From an uncultured Chloroflexota bacterium (GTDB lineage Bacteria; Chloroflexota; Anaerolineae; Aggregatilineales; Phototrophicaceae), in NCBI GenBank assembly GCA_903864435.1, contig CAIPFY010000085.1, positions 1 through 32,616 of the forward strand: DNA of 32,616 nucleotides, given 5' to 3'. Of the stretch, positions 15,256-22,466 are shown piece after piece. Below the pieces are notes generated by a model. That model did not search any database, had not been told where the DNA came from, and was given only the letters and a program-made list of their open reading frames with translations. The stretch's first letter is position 1, and every line of letters starts with the position of its first letter. The position numbers were made by a program, and so were the translations under genes.

Positions 15256-16805
15256 GTGTGTTTCTCCGCTTCTTCGGCGCTCTCGCCCACCAGTGTGCGC
15301 TTGAGGATTTTGCCCGCCGCCGAGATGGGCAGCGAGTCGCGGAACTCGATCACACGCGGGACTTTGTAGCCGGCCAGATAAAAACTGATATGCTGCTTCA
15401 GCGCATCTTCGGTCAGCGTTTGCCCCGGCTTGAGGACGATGAACGCTTTGCCCACTTCGCCCCAGCGCGGATCGGAAATGCCGACTACCGCGCACATTTC
15501 CACCGCCGCATGACGATAGATGACCTGCTCAATCTCGGTGGGGTAGATGTTCTCGCCGCCGCTGATGTACATATCCTTCTTGCGGTCTACGATAGTGAAG
15601 TAGCCGCCTTCATCCATCTGGGCGAGATCGCCCGTGTGGAAGTAGTTCTCGCTGTCCACACACTCGGCGCTGGCTTCGGGATCGTTGAAGTAACCGGATG
15701 AACGCGACGGCCCGCGCAGCACCAGCTCGCCCACCTGACCGGGGGGCAGCGGACGATTGTGGTCATCCACCACCCGCGCATCCACGAAGAAATTAGGCCG
15801 CCCGATGCTGCCCGCTTTGGCGATGGCATCTTCCGGCGCGAGGGCGAACACGCCGGGGCCGAACTCCGACATGCCAAAACCCTGCTTGAACACCACGCCT
15901 TTTTCGGCGCGGAACTTCTCCACCAGACTGATCGGCAGCGGTGCGCCGCCGCTGGTGCAGAAACGCAGGTTGCTCAAATCGGCCTGTTCCCAGTTGGGCG
16001 CGGCAGTCATCATCTGATAAGTGGTTGGCACGCCCGCATAAGTGCTGGCCGCGTATTCTTCCAGCAGCGTGAGGACTTGCTGCGCGTCGAACTTGCGCGT
16101 GAGTACCACCGTCCCGCCCAGAATCAGCAGGGGCGTGGTGTACACCAGCAAGCCGCCCGTGTGGAACAGCGGGAAGGTGTTCACGGTAATGTCGCCATGC
16201 TGAAGATCATGAATGATGGTGTTGAGCGTGTTCCACGCGACCATGCGGTGGCTGATTTGCGCCGCTTTGGGCAAGCCGGTCGTGCCGCCGGTGAAGATCA
16301 GGCAGGCAATATCCTCCTCGGTCAGGTTTTCCGTCGTGACCGGACGCAGCACCGAGTCCATAATGGTTTTCTCAAAGGAACGGCTGTTGGGGATGCCATC
16401 ACCTTCGAGGTGCAACCAGTGACCGACCACCTGCGTCTGCTCGTTAATCTGCTCCACCGTCGGCGCGAATTCCTCCGAATAGATCAGCACTTTCGGCGCG
16501 GTCTTTTCGATCAGGCTGGCGAGTTCACGCCAGTGCAGCCGCCAGTTCAAGCCGGCGAAGATCGCACCCAACTTGCCACACGCGAAGAATGTATCCAGAA
16601 ATTCCACGCCGTTATGCGCCAGCATCGCCACGCGGTCGCCTTTGCGGACACCCGCGCCGTCGCGCAGCCAGTTGGCGAGGCGGTTGGCGCGGTTGTTCAG
16701 TTCGCGGTAAGTGAACGACCTGTGCGGCGTTTTGCCCGCATCAATCACAGCGAGATGATCGGGCGTATACAGCGCCCTGCGTCCGAGATAATCCCCAATA
16801 TACAT
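15252..16805 (-). CDS. Acyl-CoA ligase (AMP-forming)
   Basis: The protein has 517 aa, normal for the ANL superfamily. The P-loop is FTGGTTGLPKAA (about 171-182), followed by a mid-region ACS motif near QGFGMSEFGPGVFAL and the hinge region YFHTGDLAQMDEGGYFTIVDR. KKDMYISGGENIYPTEIEQV and the C-terminal SAAGKILKR carry the lysine (Lys499) needed for adenylation. These enzymes form acyl-AMP and then acyl-CoA. The sequence style is that of medium/long-chain or aryl-acid CoA ligases, and exact substrate cannot be read. AAGGTG precedes the ATG. It lies 10 nt after the Lrp-type regulator and overlaps the MaoC gene by 4 nt, so the three are surely co-translated. P-loop position 174 is Gly where many members have Ser or Gly, which is normal. 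Confidence 0.87.
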   Translation of the reverse strand: MYIGDYLGRRALYTPDHLAVIDAGKTPHRSFTYRELNNRANRLANWLRDGAGVRKGDRVAMLAHNGVEFLDTFFACGKLGAIFAGLNWRLHWRELASLIEKTAPKVLIYSEEFAPTVEQINEQTQVVGHWLHLEGDGIPNSRSFEKTIMDSVLRPVTTENLTEEDIACLIFTGGTTGLPKAAQISHRMVAWNTLNTIIHDLQHGDITVNTFPLFHTGGLLVYTTPLLILGGTVVLTRKFDAQQVLTLLEEYAASTYAGVPTTYQMMTAAPNWEQADLSNLRFCTSGGAPLPISLVEKFRAEKGVVFKQGFGMSEFGPGVFALAPEDAIAKAGSIGRPNFFVDARVVDDHNRPLPPGQVGELVLRGPSRSSGYFNDPEASAECVDSENYFHTGDLAQMDEGGYFTIVDRKKDMYISGGENIYPTEIEQVIYRHAAVEMCAVVGISDPRWGEVGKAFIVLKPGQTLTEDALKQHISFYLAGYKVPRVIEFRDSLPISAAGKILKRTLVGESAEEAEKHT

Positions 16806-16815
16806 GCCGCACCTT

Positions 16816-17298
16816 CTACTTCAATGCCACAGCGGTTGTCGTCTTGATTTCGTTCAAGACGACGCTGGTTTCGATTTTTTCGATCCCCGGCAGAGTCATC
16901 AGATGGTCGCTGATGAAGCGTTCCAACGAACGGTGATCTGCTGTAAGTACCTTCAGCAGCAGGTCGTAACTGCCCGCCGTGTGGTAGCACTCCAGCACAT
17001 CGCTGTGTTCTGCGAGCTGCGTTTGAATATGCACCATCTGATCCCGATTTTGCTGCTGCAAACTGATCCGAATGAAGCACAACAGGTCATAACCGGCTTT
17101 CTCGTAGTCGAGGAGCGCGACATACTGACGGATCAGGCCGGCGTGTTCCAGCCGCTTAATCCGCTGGTAAACCGCAGGTGGCGACAGGTAGATTTTGCGT
17201 GCCAGATCGGCCACGCTGATACGCCCGTTCACCTGAAGTTCCTCTAGGATGGCGCGATCCAGACCATCAAATGCACCATCGAATGCCGATTTGGTCAT
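16816..17298 (-). CDS. Lrp/AsnC-family transcriptional regulator
   Basis: The protein has 160 aa, the usual size. The N-terminal helix-turn-helix (about residues 12-60) reads LDRAILEELQVNGRISVADL then LSPPAVYQRIKRLEHAGLI, classic for the family. The RAM ligand-binding domain follows (about 70-150), including VLECYHTAGSYDLLLKV, where effector amino acids or acids bind at the dimer interface. GAGGA lies 6 nt before the ATG. It is the first gene of the ligase-MaoC-liv operon, so it probably controls that operon and itself in response to the imported compound or a related amino acid. An inverted repeat around its predicted -10 is listed separately. Confidence 0.9.
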   Translation of the reverse strand: MTKSAFDGAFDGLDRAILEELQVNGRISVADLARKIYLSPPAVYQRIKRLEHAGLIRQYVALLDYEKAGYDLLCFIRISLQQQNRDQMVHIQTQLAEHSDVLECYHTAGSYDLLLKVLTADHRSLERFISDHLMTLPGIEKIETSVVLNEIKTTTAVALK

Positions 17299-17310
17299 GT
17301 TCTATCCTCG

Positions 17311-17354
17311 TACCGACCTTCAGATTCCGCACCTCATTGTAGGCAGTGTCGGTA
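17311..17354 (-). promoter_or_regulatory. Candidate promoter and autoregulatory inverted repeat of the Lrp-type gene
   Basis: On the minus strand TACAAT (17336-17341 on the plus strand as ATTGTA) is a good -10; the -35 (TCAGAT, spacing 18) is weak. The arms TACCGAC (17311-17317) and GTCGGTA (17348-17354) form a 7-bp inverted repeat whose centres are 37 bp apart, flanking the -10. Lrp/AsnC proteins often bind spaced imperfect palindromes at their own promoters. Confidence 0.35.
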
Positions 17355-17388
17355 TGACCATCTGAACCATTGGCGAACATCACCCCTC

Positions 17389-17434
17389 AACCCCCGTCCC
17401 CTTCTGCTGCGCGTCATGCCGAAGGGGTTGGGGC
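17389..17434 (-). terminator. Hairpin after the alpha/beta hydrolase gene
   Basis: Read on the minus strand, CAGCCCC-AA-CCCCTTC faces GAAGGGG-AC-GGGG. CCCCTTC/GAAGGGG pairs over 7 bp, with a further CCCC/GGGG helix beyond a small internal loop. It starts 12 nt after the hydrolase stop. No T-run follows, so the terminator call is moderate. The plus strand carries the CACCCCTCAACCCC style seen in other gaps. Confidence 0.45.
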
Positions 17435-17445
17435 TGTGCATCCTT

Positions 17446-18513
17446 TTACGAATGCGCCGCCAGATGCGCGTGGAAGGCCACGTTGAACTCCGCCGGCTTC
17501 TCGATGTAGGGGGTGTGTCCGGTGTTCTCGAACACGATTTCCTGATAGCTGCCCCCGTTGGCCTGATACGCTTCCAGCACCGCCCGCACCTGACTCACCA
17601 TCGGTTGCGACGGATATACGTCCGCGCCCGGCCAACCGGGAATAACGCCGAATGCGCCCAGCGTCCCCATATCGAACAACGAGTTATCGCTCACAATCTG
17701 ATCGTCCGCGCCGCGAATCCACAGCACCGCCGGCTTGGGGGAGATGCGGTTCAACAGGCTGACATCCCCCGCGTACAGGGGCGAGAGCGCGTTGGCGGGG
17801 CCGAACTTGCCCGGTGCAGCGCCCGGCCAGTGCGGGGAGGCCACAAAATCGCCCGGATATTCCTGCGCGCCCACATGCTCGGAGTTGAGCGAGGACAGCA
17901 ATTCTTCTTCGCGGGCGGATTTGAAGGGCGGTTTCCAGTAGAAGGTGTTCATCACCACACGGGGCGATGCCTGCGGATTATCCGAGGAGCGATCATCCGC
18001 CGCCATCAGCTGCGTGAACGCGCCGTTGACGATGCCGCCGCCGCTGCCCGCGCCGTCCGGGTTGCACAACTGCCCGTCCGCACCTTTCGAGCCGCCGAAG
18101 CCGTAGGGCGAACCGGGCGCGGCCACCGTCACGCTGCGAATGCGGGCGGGCGCGTCCATCATCATGCGCCACAACACCGCGCCGCCCAGCGAGTGCCCGA
18201 TCAGATGGGCGCTCTGAATGCCCAGTGCGTCCAGCAGCGCGAACGCATCATCGGCAAAATCGCCCATGCCGCGTGTCGCGTCAATCTTGGCGCTGCGATC
18301 CGCATCCCCGTAACCGCGCTGATCGGGGGCGATGCCGCGATACCCCGCCGGAAGGGCGACCATCGTCTCTTCCCAGAAAGTGGCGGAGGATGCATTCCCG
18401 TGAATGAACAGCACGGGGATGCCGCCTTCGTCGCCGCTGAACAGCACCCGCGTCGTTAGACGGGCGCTGCTCACGGTTTGGGCGGTGATACCGGAAATCG
18501 TCGGAATAGGCAT
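17446..18513 (-). CDS. Alpha/beta-hydrolase (serine nucleophile)
   Basis: The protein has 355 aa with no signal peptide. The fold markers are VLFIHGNASSATFW (HG oxyanion motif), DQRGYGDADRS, the nucleophile elbow HLIGHSLGGAVLW with Ser108, the acid region VLWIRGADDQIVSD (Asp270 or 271) and the catalytic His333 in ENTGHTPYIEKP. An unusually long insert between residues ~140 and 250 forms the cap and includes a Gly-rich stretch (NPDGAGSGGG). This family covers esterases, lactonases, thioesterases and C-C hydrolases, and the substrate is not evident. A GAGGAGA site lies 7 nt before the ATG. It is 19 nt after the acyl-CoA ligase stop, so it is probably the last step or a clean-up activity of the KAS III-ligase unit. 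The Ser nucleophile argues against haloalkane dehalogenase or OleB-type function. Confidence 0.82.
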   Translation of the reverse strand: MPIPTISGITAQTVSSARLTTRVLFSGDEGGIPVLFIHGNASSATFWEETMVALPAGYRGIAPDQRGYGDADRSAKIDATRGMGDFADDAFALLDALGIQSAHLIGHSLGGAVLWRMMMDAPARIRSVTVAAPGSPYGFGGSKGADGQLCNPDGAGSGGGIVNGAFTQLMAADDRSSDNPQASPRVVMNTFYWKPPFKSAREEELLSSLNSEHVGAQEYPGDFVASPHWPGAAPGKFGPANALSPLYAGDVSLLNRISPKPAVLWIRGADDQIVSDNSLFDMGTLGAFGVIPGWPGADVYPSQPMVSQVRAVLEAYQANGGSYQEIVFENTGHTPYIEKPAEFNVAFHAHLAAHS

Positions 18514-18532
18514 CTCTTTTTCTCCTCAATAA

Positions 18533-20095
18533 CTAAGAACTTTGTGGAATGAACCGGGCGCGTAAGTCGCGTTTGAGTACCTTACCGGCGGCGTTGCGCG
18601 GCAGAACGTCTAGGAATGCCACCTCACGCGGAACCTTAAATTTTGCGAGATTGGCGCGGCAGTGCGCGAGGACGGCGGCGGGGTCTAGCGTACTGCCGGC
18701 TTTGACCACAAGGATCGCCAGCCCGCTTTCGCCCCATTTCGCATCCGGCACGCCGATCACAGCCGCCTCCGCCACGCCTTCGATCTGGTACAGGATTTGC
18801 TCGATTTCGGCGGGGTACACATTCTCGCCGCCGCTGATGTACATATCCTTATAGCGATCCACGATATAAATGCAGCCCTCGTCGTCCGTCATGCCGGCAT
18901 CGCCGGAGTGCAACCAGCGTTGCCCGTGCGCGTCCACCGTGAAGGACTCGGCATTGGCGTCCGGTCGCTGCCAGTAGCCGGGGGTGACGTTCGGGCCATT
19001 GATGACCACTTCGCCCACTTCGCCGGGGGCGGTTTCGCTGAAATCCTCGCGCACCACGCGCACACGGGTGTGTTGCAGCGGCTTGCCCACCGAAGTCGGC
19101 TTCGCCAGCGCCCGCCGCTTATCGCACAGGAACACCGTCGGGCTGGTTTCGGTCATGCCGAATCCCATCTGAATCACGATGTTGCGGCGGGCGTACTTTT
19201 CCAGCACTGCTACCGGCATTGGTGCGCCGCCGCAGCCCCACGAATGCACCGACGACAGATCGGTACTGTCGAAATCGGGATGCTGGCTGAGGAACAGGTA
19301 GATGGACGGCACACCAAACATGTGCGTAACCGGATTGGTCGGGTCGGAGAGCGTTTTGAGCGTCAGGCCGGGGTCGAACTGACGGGCGACGATATTCGTG
19401 CCGCCCAAGTGCAGGATGGGATTGGCGTACAGGTTCAGCCCGCCGATATGAAAAGTGGGCAGCACCACATAGAACACGCTGTCGTGGTTCAGACCGGACG
19501 GCGTGGTGATGTTGACCGCATTCCACAACATCATGCCGTGCGTAATCAACACCCCTTTGGGGCGGCCTGTCGTCCCCGCCGTGTACATAATCATCATCGG
19601 GTCGTCGTGCGCCGCGTAGAAATCCATCGGCACGCGCACCGCGCTGGTGGTGATGGCGCTCTCGTAAGCCGGCGCATCATCGGTGGGAGCAGCGTCGAAA
19701 TCAATCCGCAGGAGGTGAACCAGCGGGGCGGTCAGCAGCGGCGGCACGCGCTCCGCAAATTCGCCATCGTAGGCGAGGCCAATCGCGCCCGAATCCTGCA
19801 AAATGAAGCGTAGTTCCTGCTCCGCCAGCCGCCAGTTCAGCGGCAGCATGAGCGCCCCCAGCTTCATGCAGGCATACTGAAACTCAAAATACTCGGTAGA
19901 GTTCTTGGCGAGGATGGCGAGGCGATCCCCGGCCTGTGCGCCCCACGCGCTGCGCAGGTAGCCCGCCAGCCGTTCGGCGCGTTCGTTCATCTGCGCGTAG
20001 GTGAAGCGCCGTCCGCTGGCCTGATCCACCATCGCCAGTTTGTCCGGCGTGCGATCAGCATGAAAGGCAATCCAGTCCGCAGCGAGAATCGTCAT
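18533..20095 (-). CDS. Acyl-CoA ligase (AMP-forming), second copy
   Basis: The protein has 520 aa from the ATG at 20095, the point where homology-type sequence begins (MTILAADWIAFHADRTPDKL); a 34-residue upstream extension would be antisense to nothing and overlaps the KAS III gene, so it is rejected. Motifs are the P-loop MYTAGTTGRPKGVLITH, then IQMGFGMTETSPTVFL, the hinge WLHSGDAGMTDDEGCIYIVDR, DMYISGGENVYPAEIEQI and the C-terminal NAAGKVLKR carrying the adenylation lysine. It has the same architecture as the ligase at 15252-16805, but the two differ widely, so this is not a recent duplication. It starts 7 nt after the KAS III stop and is followed by the hydrolase. It likely activates a fatty or related carboxylic acid. 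Confidence 0.87.
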   Translation of the reverse strand: MTILAADWIAFHADRTPDKLAMVDQASGRRFTYAQMNERAERLAGYLRSAWGAQAGDRLAILAKNSTEYFEFQYACMKLGALMLPLNWRLAEQELRFILQDSGAIGLAYDGEFAERVPPLLTAPLVHLLRIDFDAAPTDDAPAYESAITTSAVRVPMDFYAAHDDPMMIMYTAGTTGRPKGVLITHGMMLWNAVNITTPSGLNHDSVFYVVLPTFHIGGLNLYANPILHLGGTNIVARQFDPGLTLKTLSDPTNPVTHMFGVPSIYLFLSQHPDFDSTDLSSVHSWGCGGAPMPVAVLEKYARRNIVIQMGFGMTETSPTVFLCDKRRALAKPTSVGKPLQHTRVRVVREDFSETAPGEVGEVVINGPNVTPGYWQRPDANAESFTVDAHGQRWLHSGDAGMTDDEGCIYIVDRYKDMYISGGENVYPAEIEQILYQIEGVAEAAVIGVPDAKWGESGLAILVVKAGSTLDPAAVLAHCRANLAKFKVPREVAFLDVLPRNAAGKVLKRDLRARFIPQSS

Positions 20096-20102
20096 GTTGC
20101 AC

Positions 20103-21110
20103 TCAACCCCAGCGCAGCGCCACTGCGCTCCATGTATAGCCTGTCCCCGCGCCCGCCAGCACCACCAGATCGCCCGGTTGGATTTTGCCCTGCGCAAGTC
20201 CCAGCTCCAGCGCCAGCACCTGATCTACGCTCTGCACATGCCCGTAATGATCGAGATACACCGATTGTTCCGGCTTGAGTCCCACCGCCGCCAGAATCTC
20301 GTGATAGAAGGATTTTTTCATGTGGGTGATGCCGAGGAAGCGCACATCCGCCAGCGTCGCGCCGCTTTGCTCGACAGCTTCACGGATAACGCGCACGAAA
20401 TTCGTCAGCGACACCTGTCCCAGCCGTTCCGCCATGTATGCGCCGTCGGTGACATCCAGCCGTCCAGCCACTTCGCCCACCACCCGCGCTTGATCGCTGC
20501 CCACCGCCGCATCCGTCAGGATGACCGCTTCGGACAGGCTGCCGTCAGTGATGGCCGATGCGCCGAGGATCAGGTTGTGCGCCGCGCCGCGCTGCAAGAG
20601 CATCGCGCCGCCGCCGGAGCCGAAGTTGAACATGAAACGTGAACGTTCGTTATGGAAGTTGATGAGGTCGTTTTCGCGGCTGCCCGCCGCCAGCAGCACG
20701 TATTCCAGCCGGGGATCGGCCTGCATCATGGCGCGGGCGGTGTGGAGCGCAATCGGCGAACCGGCGCACAGTGCGTACATCTCGAAAGCATAGGCTTCCG
20801 TCGCGCCGATGTTGTGCATAATCTTGGCGGCGGCGTTCCAGACGATATGATCTTTGTGTTCACTACCGTGTGAAATCACTAGCCCGATGCGACGCGGGTC
20901 TAGGCCAGCCTGCGCGAGGGCTTTGTGGGCGGCGGAGGAGGCCATGCCGGTGACGGTATCCGCCGCGCCGGCCACATGCCGCTGGACAATGCCCATCTTC
21001 TCGCGCAGGACGGCTTCGGGGATGCCCGTCAGCGGCGCGAGATCGGCGGCAGTTTGCACACCGTCAGGGAAATGAGTTGCGAAACCTGCAATTCCAACCG
21101 GAAAAACCAT
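20103..21110 (-). CDS. KAS III-like thiolase-fold synthase with altered triad
   Basis: The protein has 335 aa, normal for FabH-type beta-ketoacyl synthases. The thiolase fold is clear: the nucleophile Cys115 in EMYALCAGSPIALH, FNFGSGGGAMLL, His263 in LGITHMKKSFYHEIL, and the C-terminal GDLVVLAGAGTGYTWSAVAL. In FabH the third catalytic residue is Asn in YGN(T/S); here the equivalent segment is HYGHVQSVDQVLAL, so that Asn is His291. The HQAN motif around the catalytic His is HMKK. The enzyme may therefore still transfer an acyl group from CoA or ACP but have changed decarboxylation chemistry, as known for KAS III-like acyltransferases with non-canonical triads. No clear ribosome site is seen before the ATG. 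It lies 7 nt upstream of a CoA ligase gene. Confidence 0.85.
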   Translation of the reverse strand: MVFPVGIAGFATHFPDGVQTAADLAPLTGIPEAVLREKMGIVQRHVAGAADTVTGMASSAAHKALAQAGLDPRRIGLVISHGSEHKDHIVWNAAAKIMHNIGATEAYAFEMYALCAGSPIALHTARAMMQADPRLEYVLLAAGSRENDLINFHNERSRFMFNFGSGGGAMLLQRGAAHNLILGASAITDGSLSEAVILTDAAVGSDQARVVGEVAGRLDVTDGAYMAERLGQVSLTNFVRVIREAVEQSGATLADVRFLGITHMKKSFYHEILAAVGLKPEQSVYLDHYGHVQSVDQVLALELGLAQGKIQPGDLVVLAGAGTGYTWSAVALRWG

Positions 21111-21177
21111 TTTGTGTACTCACAACAAGTTCTTTTGGGATGGTCACAGTAAAAAGATTATTGAGCGCGACCACATT

Positions 21178-21188
21178 CATACAGTATG
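21178..21188. promoter_or_regulatory. Short palindrome upstream of the KAS III gene
   Basis: CATAC-A-GTATG is a perfect 5-bp palindrome with one central base, 68 bp upstream of the KAS III start. The gap also has a weak minus-strand -10 candidate (TATACA, 21206-21211). This could be an operator but may be chance. Confidence 0.2.
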
Positions 21189-21259
21189 CGAAGATTTGCG
21201 GACGCTGTATAGCGGCACAAACGAATTGCTTTTGAAGCGAACAAACCACGAAATAATCA

Positions 21260-21282
21260 AAAGCGGACGGGCGTACCGCTTT
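21260..21282 (-). terminator. Probable terminator of the reductase gene
   Basis: On the minus strand AAAGCGG overlaps the TAA stop and pairs with CCGCTTT after a 9-nt loop, followed by TGATTATTT. The A/T flanks and position directly at the stop fit an intrinsic terminator, so the KAS III gene probably has its own promoter in the remaining ~150 bp. Confidence 0.45.
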
Positions 21283-22288
21283 AGCCTAGACCGGGCAGCA
21301 CGTCCGCACGCAGCCATGCCAGCGTCCGTTCGCGGGCGGTGGCTTCATCCACGATGGGCGCGTAACCCAGTTCAGCGCGGGCGCGTTCCCCGCTGAACCA
21401 GAAATCCACGCCCACGCTGCGGGCGACATAGCGCGTAATCAGCGGGCGAACGGTTTGGTCGGAGGGCATCAGCCGCCAGCGCCATTCCAGCAGGTGCGCC
21501 ACCGCATCTATCAGGGGTTGGGGGATATTGCGGCGGGGCTGGTCAAGGCCAAACGCCTGCAAAAAGGGCGTGAAGAAGTCAAAGAAGTTTTGCGGCGGAA
21601 AGTCGGTGATGAAATAGGCGCGTCCGGCAGCGGTGTGGTGCGCCAGCGCGTCCACCGCGCACAGATGGGCGTGCGCCACATTCTCCACATACACATGGCT
21701 GAAGCGTGAGTGCGGATTGCCCATCCGCATCATGCGGCCTGCCGCCGCCTCGCGGATGATGGCCGGGAAACGGTGCTGGTCACGCGGGCCATAGATTCCG
21801 CAGGGGCGCAGCGCACAGGTCAGCATACCGCCCACGCCATTCGCTTGCAGAACGATCTGTTCAGCCAGCGTTTTGGTTTCGCCGTAGAAATCGAGGTGCT
21901 GCCGCGCATAGGGCAGCGATTCGTCGCCGCCGCTGATGGGCGACCCATCAAACACCACATCCTGCGAACTGGTGTAAAGCAGGCGCTTCACCCCGGCCTG
22001 CTGCGCCGCCATCAGCAGATTTTGCGTTCCCTGCACATTCACCGCGTACAGGGTGGGCGGCTTGCCTAACTGCACATTCACCGCCGAGGCACAGTGAAAC
22101 ACGGTGTCCACGCCGATCACCGCCGCCGCGACCTGTGCCGGATCGCGCAGATCACCCACAACAGACTCGACCCGCACATCGGGATGGGGACGCAGATCGA
22201 ACACCCGCACCCGTTCCCCGCGTGCCAGCAGTTGTTGCACCAGCGCCCAGCCTAGCATCCCCAGTCCGCCCGTGACCAGATGCACCAT
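21281..22288 (-). CDS. NAD(P)-dependent 3-beta-HSD-like reductase (extended SDR)
   Basis: The protein has 335 aa from the ATG at 22288; AAAAGGG lies 6 nt upstream, and the nucleotide-binding strand begins immediately (MVHLVTGGLGMLGWALVQQL, with TGGxGxxG). Longer starts add a sequence with no fold. The SDR active site is DFYGETKTLAEQ, giving the Tyr-x-x-x-Lys pair, with the serine in LLYTSSQDVVF. The segment RPCGIYGPRDQHRFPAIIREA is typical of extended SDRs in the 3-beta-hydroxysteroid dehydrogenase/isomerase family. Family members reduce keto groups of sterols, 2-alkyl-3-ketoacids or sugars, or act as dihydroflavonol-type reductases. It is divergent from the P450 gene and upstream of the KAS III unit, so a lipid or isoprenoid ketone is the likeliest substrate class. 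Confidence 0.82.
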   Translation of the reverse strand: MVHLVTGGLGMLGWALVQQLLARGERVRVFDLRPHPDVRVESVVGDLRDPAQVAAAVIGVDTVFHCASAVNVQLGKPPTLYAVNVQGTQNLLMAAQQAGVKRLLYTSSQDVVFDGSPISGGDESLPYARQHLDFYGETKTLAEQIVLQANGVGGMLTCALRPCGIYGPRDQHRFPAIIREAAAGRMMRMGNPHSRFSHVYVENVAHAHLCAVDALAHHTAAGRAYFITDFPPQNFFDFFTPFLQAFGLDQPRRNIPQPLIDAVAHLLEWRWRLMPSDQTVRPLITRYVARSVGVDFWFSGERARAELGYAPIVDEATARERTLAWLRADVLPGLG

Positions 22289-22415
22289 GCTCATCCCTTT
22301 TGCGATTATGTCCAGTAGCACCCCCATCTTACGCGAAAGCGGCCTATCTGCTTGCGGGTTCTCACATTTCATTCATTCCAGCCGCCCTATCGCTGCAATA
22401 TTTCACATCATCTTA

Positions 22416-22424
22416 TGCTAAACT
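22416..22424 (+). promoter_or_regulatory. Extended -10 promoter candidate for the P450 gene
   Basis: TGC-TAAACT (22416-22424) fits an extended -10 element. A -35 candidate (TGCAAT, 22394-22399) is weak with spacing of 19. The start codon at 22467 would lie about 36 nt after the transcription start, with AAGGA at 22451-22455. Confidence 0.35.
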
Positions 22425-22466
22425 ACTTCCGATTGGCACCCATCTTCATAAAGGACAGTCGCATCT

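Noticed and set aside
15256-15495. 80-residue N-terminal extension of the MaoC protein
   Set aside because: It lies inside the ligase coding sequence in another frame. The ATGA junction at 15252-15255 gives a normal-length hydratase.
15759-16847. 362-codon plus-strand frame
   Set aside because: Shadow of the acyl-CoA ligase on the minus strand, with no domain or ribosome site.
17416-18459. 347-codon plus-strand frame
   Set aside because: Shadow of the alpha/beta hydrolase; His/Arg/Ala-rich with no family pattern.
18797-19813. 338-codon plus-strand frame
   Set aside because: Antisense to the second acyl-CoA ligase, with no coding features.
17446-22288. OleABCD-type long-chain olefin cluster (thiolase, hydrolase, ligase, reductase all present)
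   Set aside because: The hydrolase has a Ser nucleophile, not the Asp of OleB; the ligase carries ordinary fatty-acyl-CoA ligase motifs unlike OleC; the synthase has Val near the OleA Glu position and lacks the triad Asn. Only the gene set resembles Ole.
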